DNA of 64,000 nt from Aestuariivirga sp. Lineage in GTDB: Bacteria > Pseudomonadota > Alphaproteobacteria > Rhizobiales > Aestuariivirgaceae. Below the pieces are notes generated by a model. That model was not told the DNA's origin and did no database searches. It saw only the letters and a list, made by a program, of their open reading frames with translations. The translations under genes were made by a program, and so were the position numbers. Numbering within the stretch: position 1 is the first letter of the stretch; every line of letters starts with the position of its first letter. The stretch is from NCBI GenBank assembly GCA_030680855.1, contig JAUXUN010000058.1, forward strand, positions 1 through 64,000, given 5' to 3'. Positions 19,183-28,056 of the stretch are shown here, piece by piece.

Positions 19183-20961
19183 ATGACGCACGCCTACCGG
19201 AGCCACACCTGTGGCCAGCTCAGAATTGACCACAAGGGCCAGGACATCCGCCTTTCCGGCTGGGTTCACCGGGTGCGCGATCACGGCGGCCTGCTGTTCA
19301 TCGATCTGCGCGACCATTATGGCCTGACACAGATCGTGATTGACCCGGCTTCGCCGGCCTTCAAGGCGGCCGAAAAGGTCCGTTCCGAATGGGTGATCCG
19401 GGTTGACGGCAAGGTCCAGCCCCGTCCGGCGGGCACCGAAAACAGCGAGCTTCCCACCGGCCTCATTGAAATTGCGGCCAGCGAAATCACGGTTCATTCG
19501 GAAGCCAGGGAATTGCCGTTGCCGGTGTTCGGCGACACGGAATATCCCGAAGACATCCGCCTGAAATACCGCTTCCTCGATCTTCGCCGCGACCGCATTC
19601 ACGGCAACATCATGAAGCGCGGCGCGATCATTGACAGTTTGCGCCGCCGCATGAAGGAGCAGGGCTTCTTTGAATTCCAGACGCCGATCCTCACCGCCTC
19701 TTCGCCGGAAGGGGCCCGCGACTACCTCGTGCCGAGCCGGGTTCACCCCGGAAAATTCTACGCCCTGCCGCAGGCCCCCCAGCAGTTCAAGCAGCTCCTG
19801 ATGATGTCGGGCTTTGACCGCTATTTCCAGATCGCCCCATGCTTCCGCGACGAGGATGCGCGCGCCGACCGCAGCCCCGGCGAATTCTACCAGCTTGATA
19901 TCGAGATGAGCTTTGTCACCCAGCAGGACGTGTTCGATGCGGTGGAGCCCGTGCTGCGCGGCGTGTTCGAGGAATTCGGCGGCGGGTATTCCGTCACGCC
20001 GAAATTCCCGATGATCGCCTTCCGCGATTCCGTGCGCTGGTATGGCACCGACAAGCCGGACCTGCGCAATCCCATCAAGATGCAGAACGTGACCGAACAT
20101 TTCAGGGGCTCCGGCTTCAAGGTTTTTGCCGGCATGATCGCTGCCGATCCCAAGGTTGAAGTCTGGGCCATTCCGGCACCCAAGGGCGGCTCACGCGCTT
20201 TTTGTGACCGGATGAATTCCTGGGCCCAGCAACAGGGCCAGCCTGGTCTGGGCTATGTGTTCTGGCGCGATGGCGAGGAAGGTGCAGCCGGCCCCATTGC
20301 CAAGAACATCGGCCTGGAACGTACCGAAGCGATTAAATCACAGCTTGCGCTTGAAACCGGGGACGCCGCCTTCTTCGTCGCTGGCGTTCCGGCGAAATTC
20401 TACAAATTCGCCGGCGAGGCGCGCACCAAGGTTGGCCAAGATTTAGATATCATTGCCAATGACCGTTTTGATTTCTGCTGGATCGTTGATTTTCCCATGT
20501 ATGAATGGAACGAGGACGACAAGAAGGTGGACTTCTCCCACAACCCGTTCTCCATGCCGCAGGGCGGCCTGGAAGCGCTGGAAAGCAAAGACCCGCTGGA
20601 CATTCTGGCCTATCAGTATGACATCGTCTGCAACGGCGTTGAGCTGTCCTCCGGCGCCATCCGTAACCACCGGCCCGATGTGATGAAGAAGGCCTTCGAG
20701 ATCGCCGGCTACGCAGAAGAAGTTCTGCTGGAAAAATTCGGCGGCATGTACCGTGCCTTCCAGTACGGCGCGCCGCCCCACGGCGGCATCGCCCCGGGCG
20801 TTGACCGCATCGTCATGCTGCTCTGCAACGAGCCCAACATCCGCGAGGTCGTGCCCTTCCCGATGAACCAGCAGGCCGAAGACCTGCTGATGGGCGCCCC
20901 CTCCGAGGCCACCCCGAAGCAACTGCGCGAACTTCACATCAGGCTGAATTTGCCGGAATAA
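19183..20961 (+). CDS. aspS: Aspartyl-tRNA synthetase
   Basis: AspRS charges tRNA-Asp with aspartate. The 592 aa protein has an N-terminal OB-fold anticodon-binding domain (about residues 1-105), the class II catalytic core with motif 2 [20 protein letters not shown], a bacterial GAD insertion (about 290-420), and motif 3 [12 protein letters not shown] near the C-terminus. The start at 19183 gives [13 protein letters not shown], the usual bacterial AspRS N-terminus, with GAGGG upstream. Many alphaproteobacteria use a non-discriminating AspRS together with GatCAB; I cannot tell which type this is. Transcription probably ends at the palindrome at 20967-21069. Confidence 0.97.
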   Translation: MTHAYRSHTCGQLRIDHKGQDIRLSGWVHRVRDHGGLLFIDLRDHYGLTQIVIDPASPAFKAAEKVRSEWVIRVDGKVQPRPAGTENSELPTGLIEIAASEITVHSEARELPLPVFGDTEYPEDIRLKYRFLDLRRDRIHGNIMKRGAIIDSLRRRMKEQGFFEFQTPILTASSPEGARDYLVPSRVHPGKFYALPQAPQQFKQLLMMSGFDRYFQIAPCFRDEDARADRSPGEFYQLDIEMSFVTQQDVFDAVEPVLRGVFEEFGGGYSVTPKFPMIAFRDSVRWYGTDKPDLRNPIKMQNVTEHFRGSGFKVFAGMIAADPKVEVWAIPAPKGGSRAFCDRMNSWAQQQGQPGLGYVFWRDGEEGAAGPIAKNIGLERTEAIKSQLALETGDAAFFVAGVPAKFYKFAGEARTKVGQDLDIIANDRFDFCWIVDFPMYEWNEDDKKVDFSHNPFSMPQGGLEALESKDPLDILAYQYDIVCNGVELSSGAIRNHRPDVMKKAFEIAGYAEEVLLEKFGGMYRAFQYGAPPHGGIAPGVDRIVMLLCNEPNIREVVPFPMNQQAEDLLMGAPSEATPKQLRELHIRLNLPE

Positions 20962-20966
20962 TTCCA

Positions 20967-21069
20967 CCTCTCATGCTGAGGTGCGAGCGCAGCGAGCCTC
21001 GAAGCACGCAACGCGCGGCTGCCAACCCTTCGAGGCCTTGGCTTGCGCCGAGGCACCTCGGGGTGAGGG
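20967..21069. repeat. Palindromic repeat, family A copy 2
   Basis: This is an inverted copy of the element at 16972-17075, sharing strings such as ATGCTGAGGTGC, GCCTCGAAGCAC and CCCTTCGAGGCC. Its two arms (TCATGCTGAGGTGC.. and ..GGCACCTCGGGGTGAGG) pair with each other. It also lies between the ends of convergent genes. Confidence 0.7.
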
Positions 21070-21076
21070 TAAGTGA

Positions 21077-22285
21077 TCAATCGTTCGCCGTGACGGAAGC
21101 GCCGAACAGGTCAATGGCCGCACCCGGATTGCTTGGATTAAGCGTCATGATCTCTTGAACCCTGATAGGTGCCGCAGGCGCCAGCGAAAGGGTGATCGAC
21201 TTCGGATCCTTGAGGAAGGCATTGACCGCGCCCACCACCTGGTCGGTGAAGGCCTGGTTCTTCAGTTGCATGAGGCTGAGCTGCATCATGGCTCCCGCGT
21301 TGGCTACCATGGCGGCTTCATCCATGCCCTGCATCCGGGCAATGAGCGGAAGCACCTTCTTGGTGATCGAGGCATCTTCAAAACGCATCTTGAAACCGCT
21401 CAGCGTCACATTCATCAACTGTGGCATGAGCATATTGAAATCCGGTGGCCGCCCCGTCTTTTGCGCCATCTGCATTTCGGCCATCACCGCAATCGGAATA
21501 TCGCTGGCTCCATAAGAAAAGGTAAAGCCTGCCATGTCCTTGCTCGAAACGCCAAACGTGCCGGTCATGCCAAAATTATCGCCGGCAACCGAGAGCTCGC
21601 CATCACCGGCCATGTTCAGGGTGATGTCGCTGTAGCCCAGGGCCTTCAACTGGCCTGATGGGTCGATCATGGCAAGCGCTGCTTCAGGAATGACCAGATT
21701 ATTGAGGCTCATGGTGGTTTTGCCGGCCCCCGTGGCCGGATCACCGCTCCAAGCCGATTCAACGCCTTTTGCCGTAAAGCTCTGGCCTTCCGCCGTGACC
21801 TTGATTTCGCCTGAAGTCATTTTCCCGGCGATCCACATGGTGGCGCGGAAGGACTGCAGGGGCGTGGGGTTGCCGCCGGGAACTGGGACATGCCACTCTT
21901 CGAGGCTGCTCGTTGGCACCTCAATGACAACACTCTTGTTGTCGGGCCCCGCCATTTCCATTTTTGTGCCGGAGAATATCGCTGAACCTACTGCAATGAG
22001 GCCATCGGCTTCGGGCGCGATATTTTCAAGCGCAATGGAGCCAATGCTCAGCTTCATGGCCGTGCTGGGATCCTGCGCGCCGACGGTGGCCACAAGATTG
22101 CTGATGGTCACATTGCCGGAACTGTCGGTTTCAATCTTGTCATAGGCGGGCGTTGCCCTAAGCTGGGTCTCCCAGCTTTTGAAAATGGCCGAGACGACCG
22201 GTGGAACATCCTGCGCCTGGGCCGGAGCCGTCAGGGCCGTTGCGGCAAGCAGAAGGAGTGCGGCGGCGCGGAGGGTGTTTTTCAT
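21077..22285 (-). CDS. Periplasmic protein of unknown function
   Basis: This 402 aa secreted protein has a Sec signal peptide (MKNTLRAAALLLLAATALTA, cleavage after APAQA). The mature part is rich in beta-strand-like, alternating hydrophobic segments (VTISNLVATVGA, SITLSLAPAAPIRV) and Gly/Ala/Met, without cysteines. I do not recognise a catalytic motif. The repeated layout resembles the LPS- or lipid-shuttling DUF945/DUF2125-like group, but only loosely. The start at 22285 is preferred because it gives the signal peptide directly, with AAAGGAAAG just upstream. It is convergent with aspS and divergent from the second L,D-transpeptidase. Confidence 0.7.
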   Translation of the reverse strand: MKNTLRAAALLLLAATALTAPAQAQDVPPVVSAIFKSWETQLRATPAYDKIETDSSGNVTISNLVATVGAQDPSTAMKLSIGSIALENIAPEADGLIAVGSAIFSGTKMEMAGPDNKSVVIEVPTSSLEEWHVPVPGGNPTPLQSFRATMWIAGKMTSGEIKVTAEGQSFTAKGVESAWSGDPATGAGKTTMSLNNLVIPEAALAMIDPSGQLKALGYSDITLNMAGDGELSVAGDNFGMTGTFGVSSKDMAGFTFSYGASDIPIAVMAEMQMAQKTGRPPDFNMLMPQLMNVTLSGFKMRFEDASITKKVLPLIARMQGMDEAAMVANAGAMMQLSLMQLKNQAFTDQVVGAVNAFLKDPKSITLSLAPAAPIRVQEIMTLNPSNPGAAIDLFGASVTAND

Positions 22286-22421
22286 GGGGCTTTCCTTTTT
22301 AGGAGTTGTCAAGGGGATTGCTCTATGCCCAAGCATAAGTGAACAGCAGGTGAACTCAAGCCACTTGATGAATCACCCTTAAATGGCTAGCTATCACTTC
22401 GTTATTCATAGGGAAATGACC

Positions 22422-23198
22422 ATGATGCACAAACTGCTTACGGCGATGTTCTTTGTGTTGCTGACCTTTTCGATTGCTCCGGTCCAGGCCTATGCCGCGG
22501 TGAATGCGGCCCAGGACGAGGCGCTTTTAATTCAAAAGAAAAAGAAATTGGCGGCATTGAAGGCCGCCGAGGAAAAGAAGAAGGCGGCCCGTGCCGCCGA
22601 GGCCGCCAAACTCAAGGCGGCAAAGCTCAAGGCTGAAAAGCTGAAGGCAACGCGGACTGCCGCAAGGCGCGATTGCGGCACCTTCATGCAGTGCCTGTTT
22701 GGCAAGCCCCGGCGCTCGAGTTCTGCCGGCAGCGACAGCAAACGCTCCATGCGCAAGCAGGTGGCTTGGGACGAAACTAAATACGCGCCCGGCACCGTGA
22801 TCGTGAAGACCCCGGAAAGGGCCCTCTACTATATCATGGGCGATGGTGAGGCCATGCGCTACGCAATCGGTGTGGGCCGCGAAGGTTTCCAGTGGAGCGG
22901 CAATTCCAGAATCGTTGCCAAAGCCGAATGGCCCGATTGGCGCCCGCCGGAAACCATGATTAAGCGGGAAGCCGCAAAGGGCGTTATCCTTCCGCCCTTC
23001 GTGAAGGGCGGGCCTGGCAACCCGCTGGGCGCCCGCGCCATGTACATCGGCGGCACAATTTACCGCGTCCATGGCACAAATGCCGAATCTTCCATCGGCG
23101 GGGCGGTCTCATCCGGCTGCATCCGCATGATGAATGCCGACGTGATCGACCTCTATGGCCGCGTCAAGGTTGGCTCGCCCATCTACGTCTATCAATAA
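22422..23198 (+). CDS. L,D-transpeptidase (YkuD domain) with Lys/Ala-rich linker, second copy
   Basis: This 258 aa secreted enzyme has a signal peptide (MMHKLLTAMFFVLLTFSIA, cleavage near AYAA). A highly charged helical linker of about 50 residues rich in Lys, Ala and Glu (KKKKLAALKAAEEKKKAA) follows. The YkuD domain fills residues ~120-258 with the catalytic motif GGAVSSGCIRMMN. The linker could form a coiled coil or bind the anionic wall and so hold the enzyme in the periplasm. AGGGA at 22410-22414 fits the ATG at 22422; 22416 and 22425 are alternatives. A strong terminator follows at 23217-23243. Confidence 0.9.
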   Translation: MMHKLLTAMFFVLLTFSIAPVQAYAAVNAAQDEALLIQKKKKLAALKAAEEKKKAARAAEAAKLKAAKLKAEKLKATRTAARRDCGTFMQCLFGKPRRSSSAGSDSKRSMRKQVAWDETKYAPGTVIVKTPERALYYIMGDGEAMRYAIGVGREGFQWSGNSRIVAKAEWPDWRPPETMIKREAAKGVILPPFVKGGPGNPLGARAMYIGGTIYRVHGTNAESSIGGAVSSGCIRMMNADVIDLYGRVKVGSPIYVYQ

Positions 23199-23216
23199 GC
23201 AGCGCTTCAGAACGCC

Positions 23217-23243
23217 AAAGGCCGCGAAATTCGCGGCCTTTTT
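23217..23243 (+). terminator. Rho-independent terminator after the second L,D-transpeptidase
   Basis: A perfect 12-base-pair stem (AAAGGCCGCGAA at 23217-23228 with its complement at 23230-23241) has a one-base centre and is followed by a T run. With so small a loop the hairpin would open a few central pairs. It is 19 bases after the stop codon. Confidence 0.85.
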
Positions 23244-23270
23244 CCATGTGCAATGCTCCAAAAACGAATT

Positions 23271-23298
23271 GACCCCGGAGGCGATGCCGTCCGGGGTT
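23271..23298 (-). terminator. Candidate terminator of the small Lys/Ala peptide gene
   Basis: An inverted repeat (ACCCCGGA at 23272-23279 and TCCGGGGT at 23290-23297, extended by one wobble pair) lies 30 bases beyond the stop of the peptide gene. On the minus strand it is followed by a T-rich run within 15 bases. It faces the terminator at 23217-23243 from the other side. Confidence 0.6.
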
Positions 23299-23327
23299 CA
23301 ATCCTAAAGTCTATGCTAGCAGAAGAG

Positions 23328-23399
23328 TTAGATCTTCTTCTTCTTCGCTTTCTTCTTGGCAGCTTTCTTAGCAGGCTTCTTAGCAGCTTTCTTAGCCAT
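23328..23399 (-). CDS. Lys/Ala-rich 23-residue peptide, histone H1-tail-like
   Basis: A complete tiny gene encodes a 23-residue peptide beginning MAKKAAKKPAKKAAKKK and ending in four more Lys and Ile. It consists almost only of Lys and Ala with one Pro. A strong ribosome binding site, AGGAG, lies eight bases before the ATG, and a hairpin terminator candidate follows. The KKAAKKPAKK repeat is the pattern found in histone H1 C-terminal tails and in the basic tails of some bacterial DNA-binding proteins. A nucleic-acid- or anion-binding role is likely but not shown. It is below the usual size cut-off of gene finders. The region upstream holds a candidate promoter and two perfect palindromes. Confidence 0.65.
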   Translation of the reverse strand: MAKKAAKKPAKKAAKKKAKKKKI

Positions 23400-23518
23400 A
23401 GTATATTCTCCTAGGAGTTAGTTGTTAGAGCCCCACAACGCAGGCTAGTCTTACACCAACGATTGCGCATACCTGTCGTCCGTATTCGTAATCGTTGTTG
23501 ACGTCTCTTTTGAACCCA

Positions 23519-23546
23519 ATTGTGTGATTCGGCAATATGGCGTCAA
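23519..23546 (-). promoter_or_regulatory. Candidate promoter of the Lys/Ala peptide gene
   Basis: On the minus strand TTGACG (23546-23541) and CACAAT (23524-23519) are 16 bases apart. The predicted start near 23511 would give a leader of about 110 bases. Only the -35 hexamer is strong. Confidence 0.35.
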
Positions 23547-23607
23547 CATCTGGTGTATCGCCCCAAGTTCCCTAACAACTCGTAAACGCGCCAGACGGCG
23601 GGCCGAT

Positions 23608-23623
23608 TGTCCGTATACGGACA
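23608..23623. promoter_or_regulatory. Perfect 16-base palindrome, first of two
   Basis: TGTCCGTATACGGACA reads the same on both strands. The core TCCGTATACGGA is repeated perfectly 66 bases away. This is the form of a site for a dimeric regulator. I cannot name the protein. Confidence 0.55.
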
Positions 23624-23631
23624 GATAATTT

Positions 23632-23667
23632 GATTCAGCGGAATTTTTCAGTAAATCCTGCTGAATC
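23632..23667. other. Hairpin between the two palindromes
   Basis: GATTCAGC at 23632-23639 and GCTGAATC at 23660-23667 form an 8-base-pair stem. It can be extended by GGA pairing with TCC across a single bulged T. It lies midway between the two palindromes. It may be structural DNA/RNA or a further binding site. Confidence 0.45.
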
Positions 23668-23675
23668 GGCGTTTC

Positions 23676-23687
23676 TCCGTATACGGA
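23676..23687. promoter_or_regulatory. Perfect 12-base palindrome, second of two
   Basis: TCCGTATACGGA is identical to the core of the palindrome at 23608-23623. The centres are 66 bases apart, a little over six helical turns. Confidence 0.55.
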
Positions 23688-23979
23688 TGGCCACGCTCTT
23701 TTTCGCTGTCGCGCCGGAAAATTTCTGTCCCGAACCATTTTTTCCGCTTCATCCGCCCAAAAAATAATTGTTAATAAAATGTCATCTGTTGCCGATTCAT
23801 CACGCTGCGAGACGGGAATCGGGATCACCGAAGCCAAATTTTATCATCCGTCATACCGTTGAAAAAACCGATTCCGTATCACAATGAGACAACTTTTCGT
23901 CCGCTGAAATCAAAAAATTGAACCTTGGATCGCCAAAAAAATATCTTCGACGGCGATTCAAGAGGATCACAAAATGAAA

Positions 23980-24005
23980 AATGGCCGGAATCTCTCCCGG
24001 CCATT
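23980..24005 (-). terminator. Rho-independent terminator of nrdJ
   Basis: A perfect 9-base-pair stem (AATGGCCGG at 23980-23988, CCGGCCATT at 23997-24005) with an 8-base loop is followed on the minus strand by TTTCATTTTG. It starts 21 bases after the nrdJ stop. Confidence 0.85.
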
Positions 24006-24026
24006 CCACAGTTCATGCCTTGTAAC

Positions 24027-27000
24027 TCACGAACACCCGCTCGTGCCGCCGCATGTGTTGCACTTTAGGCAAGTGCCGTTGCGCACCAGGGTGAAGTTGC
24101 CGCATTCGGCGCAGCTGTCGCCCTCATAGCCTTGCAGGCGTGCCTTGGCGCGCAGGCCAGCTTCGGGCAGCGGCTTTTCATAGGCGTAGGCGATTGTGGT
24201 CTCGGATAGCGCCAGCGAACCCATGGACACCGATTCCGCCGCGCGCATTTGCAATGCGTGCGCTGGTGAAGCCGCAGCGGTCACGCCTTGCGGCATCACC
24301 ACGACGTTTGACAGGTTCTGGTTGCGCACAAAGCCCGATGACAGGAACTTCTGCGCCGGAACCGAGGCTGGAGCCTTGGGTTCATCGCTGCCAGTGCCCT
24401 TGCCCAGCGCATCAAAGCCCATTTCGGAAGCTTCAACATGGGCCAGGTCATTGCGCCCGAGGTACGAAACAGCGAGTTCGCGGAACACGTAGTCCAGGAT
24501 GGACGTGGCGTTCTTGATCGATTCGTTGCCTTGCACCTGGCCTGCGGGCTCGAACTTGGTGAACGTGAAGGCATCGACATACTCCTCCAGCGGTACGCCA
24601 TATTGCAGCCCCACCGATACCGAAATGGCGAAGTTGTTCATCATCGCCCGCAGTGCGGCGCCCTCCTTGTGCATGTCGATGAAGATTTCGCCGAGCTTGC
24701 CATCATCATATTCGCCGGTGCGGAGGTAAACCTTGTGGCCTCCCACGACCGCCTTCTGGGTGTAGCCCTTGCGGCGGCCCGGCAGCTTGTCGCGGCCGCG
24801 GGTGATCTCAACGATCTTCTCGACGATGGTTTCAATGCGCTGGACCATGGGCTTGGCCATCAGGCCTTCGACCATATCCTCCGCCTCATCCTCCTCATCG
24901 GCGATGAGCTGGGTGGAGAGCGGCTGCGAAAGCTTCGAGCCGTCGCGATACAGCGCATTGGCCTTCACGCCCAGCTTCCATGACAGCATGTAGGCCGCGT
25001 TGCAGTCCTCAACTGTCGCCTCATTCGGCATGTTGATGGTCTTGGAAATGGCCCCTGAGATAAAGGGCTGGCTTGCCGCCATCATGCGGATGTGGCTTTC
25101 CACCGAGAGATAACGCTTGCCCAAACGGCCGCAGGCATTGGCGCAATCGAACACGGAGAGATGCTCGTCCTTGAGGCCCGGAGCGCCTTCCAGCGTCATG
25201 GCTCCACAGACATGGATATTGGCCTTGTCGATATCGGATTTCGAGAAGCCGATGAACGAGAGCAGGTCAAAGCCGTAGTCAACGAGTTGCTCATCGCTGA
25301 TTTTCAGCACCGACTTGCAGAACTCCTCGCCAAGCGTCCACTTGTTGAACACGAACTTGATGTCGAAAGCCGAGGCAAGCCCCGATTCAATCGTTGCAAT
25401 CTGCTCGTCGCCAAAGCCCTTGGCGCGAAGCTGGGCATGGTTGAGGGCAGGGGCATCCTGCAGGGTGCCAAGGCCAACCGCATAGTTGATGATCTTCTCG
25501 ATCTGCGTGGCATCATAACCCAAGGTGCGGAGCGCTTCCGGAACCGCCTGGTTGATGATCTTGAAGTAGCCGCCGCCGGCCAGCTTCTTGAACTTCACCA
25601 GCGCGAAATCCGGCTCGATGCCCGTGGTGTCGCAATCCATGACAAGGCCGATGGTGCCGGTCGGCGCCACAACCGTGGCCTGCGCATTGCGGTAGCCATG
25701 TTCTTCGCCCAGTTCAACCGCCAGGTCCCAGGCCTTGCGGGCGTGGGCAATGAGATCGCCATCGGGGCAATCCGTTTCATCGAGCGGCACCGGCGCAATG
25801 CGCACCGCTTCGTAACCCACGGCAGCCCCATAGGCGGCGCGGCGATGGTTGCGCATCACCCGCAGCATGTGGTCCTTGTTCTTGGCATAGCCGGGGAACG
25901 GCCCAAGCTCTTTTGCCATCTCAGCCGAGGTTGCATAGGAAATGCCGGTCATGATCGCCGAGAGCGCCCCGCAGATGGCGCGGCCCTCATGGCTGTCATA
26001 GGCAATGCCATTGGTCATCAGCAGCCCGCCGATATTGGCAAAGCCCAGGCCAAGGGTGCGGTACTCATAGGAAAGCTTGGCGATTTCCTTCGACGGGAAC
26101 TGCGCCATCAGCACGCTGATTTCCAGAACCATGGTCCACAGCCGCACCGCATGCTCGTAAGCTTCGACGTCAAACTTCGCCGTTTCCGGATTGCGGAACT
26201 GCAACAGGTTGAGCGAGGCGAGATTGCACGCCGTATCATCGAGGAACATGTATTCCGAGCAGGGGTTGGAGGCGCGGATGTCGCCGGAAGCCGGGCAGGT
26301 GTGCCAGTCATTGATGGTGGTATGATACTGGATGCCGGGATCAGCCGAAGCCCAGGCCGCATGGCCGATCTTGTCCCAAAGCTCGCGTGCCAGCAGGGTC
26401 TTGGTCACCTTGCTGGACATGCGGGCATTGAGGTTCCATGGGCCATTGGTTTCAACGGCGCGCAGGAACTCATCGGTGACGCGCACCGAGTTGTTGGAGT
26501 TCTGCCCCGATACGGTGCGGTAGGCCTCGCCATCCCAATCCGTATCATAGGCATCAAATTCAAGCTCCGTGTAGCCCTGCCTGGCGAACTGGATGACGCG
26601 CTTGATGTAATTGTCGGGCACCATGTTGCGCCGCGCCTCTTTCACCGCGCGCTTGAGGGCTGGGTTCTTTTCGATTTCATAGCAGTCATCGCCGGGGCCC
26701 TGGCAATTGACGCAGGCCTTCATGATCGATGCCAGATGCTTTTTGACGATCTTGGAGCCGGTGACGAGTGCTGCAACTTTCTGCTCTTCCTTCACCTTCC
26801 AGTCGATGTATTCCTCGATATCCGGATGGTCCACGTCAACCACCACCATCTTGGCGGCGCGCCGCGTCGTGCCGCCGGACTTGATGGCGCCCGCCGCACG
26901 GTCGCCGATTTTCAGGAAGCTCATCAGGCCGGAAGACTTGCCGCCGCCTGACAGTTTTTCATTTTCGCCGCGAAGGAACGAGAAGTTGGATCCGGTGCCC

Positions 27001-27686
27001 GAGCCATACTTGAACAAGCGCGCCTCGCGCACCCACAGATCCATGATGCCGCCCTCGTTGACGAGGTCGTCCGCCACGCCCTGAATGAAGCAGGCATGGG
27101 GCTGCGGGTGCTCATAGGAGGATTTCGATTTGGTGAGCTTGCCGGTCTCATGGTCCACGTAGAAGTGGCCCTGGCCCGGTCCATCAATGCCGTAAGCCCA
27201 ATGCAGCCCCGTATTAAACCACTGGGGGGAGTTCGGCGCACACTTTTGTGTCGCCAGCATGAAGCACAATTCGTCAAAAAAAGCCCGCGCGTCTTCTTCC
27301 GTGTTGAAGTATCCGCCCTTCCAGCCCCAATAGGTCCAGGTCCCGGCCAGACGGTTGAACACCTGCTTGGAGCTCATCTCGCCGATGATGCGCTGCTTCT
27401 CCGGCAGGCCTTCCAGGGCCGCCTCATCGGCAACCGAACGCCACAGCCAGGAGGGCATGCTCGTCTCTTCAACGCGCTTCAGCTTCGCCGGAACGCCCGC
27501 CTTGCGGAAATACTTCTGTGCCAGAATATCGGTGGCAACCTGGCTCCACGAGGCCGGAACCTCGATGTTTTCCAGACGGAAAACGATCGACCCGTCAGGG
27601 TTTTTGATTTCGCTGGTGGCCTGGCGGAATTCAATCTCCGCGTAGGCATCCTGACCGGCTTTCGTGTATTTGCGCGCGACGTGCAT
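24027..27686 (-). CDS. nrdJ: Vitamin B12-dependent (class II) ribonucleotide reductase
   Basis: NrdJ reduces ribonucleotides to deoxyribonucleotides using adenosylcobalamin to make its radical, so it needs no oxygen. The 1219 aa protein has the catalytic barrel with [19 protein letters not shown] (active-site cysteine and asparagine), the glutamate-cysteine segment of the finger loop ([13 protein letters not shown]), and nucleotide-binding parts. Its C-terminus is Cys-rich: [18 protein letters not shown] then [10 protein letters not shown], a zinc-ribbon-like and redox-active tail typical of the long alphaproteobacterial form. The ATG at 27686 ([12 protein letters not shown]) has GAGGG six bases upstream. 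No second reductase is in the window, so this may be the main dNTP source. A possible NrdR/DnaA control region lies upstream. Confidence 0.96.
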   Translation of the reverse strand: MHVARKYTKAGQDAYAEIEFRQATSEIKNPDGSIVFRLENIEVPASWSQVATDILAQKYFRKAGVPAKLKRVEETSMPSWLWRSVADEAALEGLPEKQRIIGEMSSKQVFNRLAGTWTYWGWKGGYFNTEEDARAFFDELCFMLATQKCAPNSPQWFNTGLHWAYGIDGPGQGHFYVDHETGKLTKSKSSYEHPQPHACFIQGVADDLVNEGGIMDLWVREARLFKYGSGTGSNFSFLRGENEKLSGGGKSSGLMSFLKIGDRAAGAIKSGGTTRRAAKMVVVDVDHPDIEEYIDWKVKEEQKVAALVTGSKIVKKHLASIMKACVNCQGPGDDCYEIEKNPALKRAVKEARRNMVPDNYIKRVIQFARQGYTELEFDAYDTDWDGEAYRTVSGQNSNNSVRVTDEFLRAVETNGPWNLNARMSSKVTKTLLARELWDKIGHAAWASADPGIQYHTTINDWHTCPASGDIRASNPCSEYMFLDDTACNLASLNLLQFRNPETAKFDVEAYEHAVRLWTMVLEISVLMAQFPSKEIAKLSYEYRTLGLGFANIGGLLMTNGIAYDSHEGRAICGALSAIMTGISYATSAEMAKELGPFPGYAKNKDHMLRVMRNHRRAAYGAAVGYEAVRIAPVPLDETDCPDGDLIAHARKAWDLAVELGEEHGYRNAQATVVAPTGTIGLVMDCDTTGIEPDFALVKFKKLAGGGYFKIINQAVPEALRTLGYDATQIEKIINYAVGLGTLQDAPALNHAQLRAKGFGDEQIATIESGLASAFDIKFVFNKWTLGEEFCKSVLKISDEQLVDYGFDLLSFIGFSKSDIDKANIHVCGAMTLEGAPGLKDEHLSVFDCANACGRLGKRYLSVESHIRMMAASQPFISGAISKTINMPNEATVEDCNAAYMLSWKLGVKANALYRDGSKLSQPLSTQLIADEEDEAEDMVEGLMAKPMVQRIETIVEKIVEITRGRDKLPGRRKGYTQKAVVGGHKVYLRTGEYDDGKLGEIFIDMHKEGAALRAMMNNFAISVSVGLQYGVPLEEYVDAFTFTKFEPAGQVQGNESIKNATSILDYVFRELAVSYLGRNDLAHVEASEMGFDALGKGTGSDEPKAPASVPAQKFLSSGFVRNQNLSNVVVMPQGVTAAASPAHALQMRAAESVSMGSLALSETTIAYAYEKPLPEAGLRAKARLQGYEGDSCAECGNFTLVRNGTCLKCNTCGGTSGCS

Positions 27687-27780
27687 TGCTGTCCCTCTTG
27701 TTTTTTCGTTTCGTTGCCGCGAGCGCACAACAATGCGCCCACGGAGCCTTCTTCACCCGTGTTTGACGACACAAACCCTG

Positions 27781-27804
27781 TCTGAGAAATCGCAATTCCT
27801 CAGA
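27781..27804 (-). other. Leader hairpin of nrdJ
   Basis: TCTGAGAAAT pairs with ATTCCTCAGA over ten positions (one G-U pair on the minus strand), closing a four-base loop. Directly beside it a second CAGA..TCTG pairing (27801-27817) shares bases with the first, so the two hairpins exclude each other. Confidence 0.4.
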
Positions 27805-27891
27805 TTGTTAGCCTCTGATTTTGGTTTTTTACACTCGAGGGAAGCGCCCTGAACTGTCGCGTCCCCGTCCCCACGGCCTTGAACACCAAAT

Positions 27892-27916
27892 TATTACACC
27901 GCTTACCGGACGTCAA
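27892..27916 (-). promoter_or_regulatory. Candidate nrdJ promoter
   Basis: On the minus strand TTGACG (27916-27911) is followed after 15-17 bases by AATAAT/TAATTT. The -35 hexamer overlaps the first NrdR-like box. The start would lie about 200 bases before the nrdJ ATG, leaving a long leader. Confidence 0.4.
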
Positions 27917-27957
27917 TAGCTAGTGTGTTAACGAAACCCTAACGCTATATGTTGTGT
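27911..27957. promoter_or_regulatory. Two NrdR-like boxes upstream of nrdJ
   Basis: ACGCTATATGTTGTGT at 27942-27957 resembles the NrdR box (roughly ACACTATATATTGTGT, quoted from memory). A weaker copy, CGTCAATAGCTAGTGT, lies at 27911-27926. Their spacing is 31 bases, three helical turns, which is the spacing typical of NrdR sites. NrdR represses ribonucleotide reductase genes when dATP is high. Confidence 0.5.
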
Positions 27958-28056
27958 CCACAGCTTCGTCCGCCTTGTGGATAACCGGATGTTCATCCGA
28001 TTCTAGGGGCAAGCTCAAGTGCTAGTTGGGTTATTTGGCAGGCCCCTTGTGGAAAA
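27954..28056. promoter_or_regulatory. Cluster of DnaA-box-like sites
   Basis: A perfect DnaA box, TTATCCACA, lies on the minus strand at 27976-27984. A one-mismatch copy (TTTTCCACA, minus) is at 28048-28056, and a two-mismatch copy (GTGTCCACA, plus) at 27954-27962. Such a cluster ahead of a ribonucleotide reductase gene recalls the DnaA control of nrdAB in E. coli. Confidence 0.5.

Larger units (their letters stand above)
23400..24026. other. Long intergenic region with palindromes upstream of the Lys/Ala peptide gene
   Basis: About 630 bases, more AT-rich than the flanks, separate the peptide gene from the end of nrdJ. It holds the peptide gene's ribosome binding site, a possible minus-strand promoter (23519-23546), perfect palindromes at 23608-23623 and 23676-23687, a hairpin between them (23632-23667), and the nrdJ terminator (23980-24005). 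One 128-codon open frame (23451-23837, minus) has no ribosome binding site and its sequence is shaped by the palindromes, so I do not call it a gene. An untranslated RNA is possible. Confidence 0.55.

Noticed and set aside
23451-23837. A 128-codon open frame on the minus strand in the intergenic region
   Set aside because: It has only a TTG start without a ribosome binding site, no recognisable domain, and its repeated SVYG words come from the two palindromes. A regulatory region explains the sequence better.
25092-26951. A 619-codon open frame antisense to nrdJ
   Set aside because: It lies wholly inside a clear real gene. High GC and biased third positions produce long antisense frames here. 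The translation looks like no protein family.
27954-28056. The DnaA-box cluster as a replication origin
   Set aside because: Only one perfect box is present, there is no AT-rich unwinding stretch, and typical origin neighbours are absent. A control role at nrdJ is more likely.
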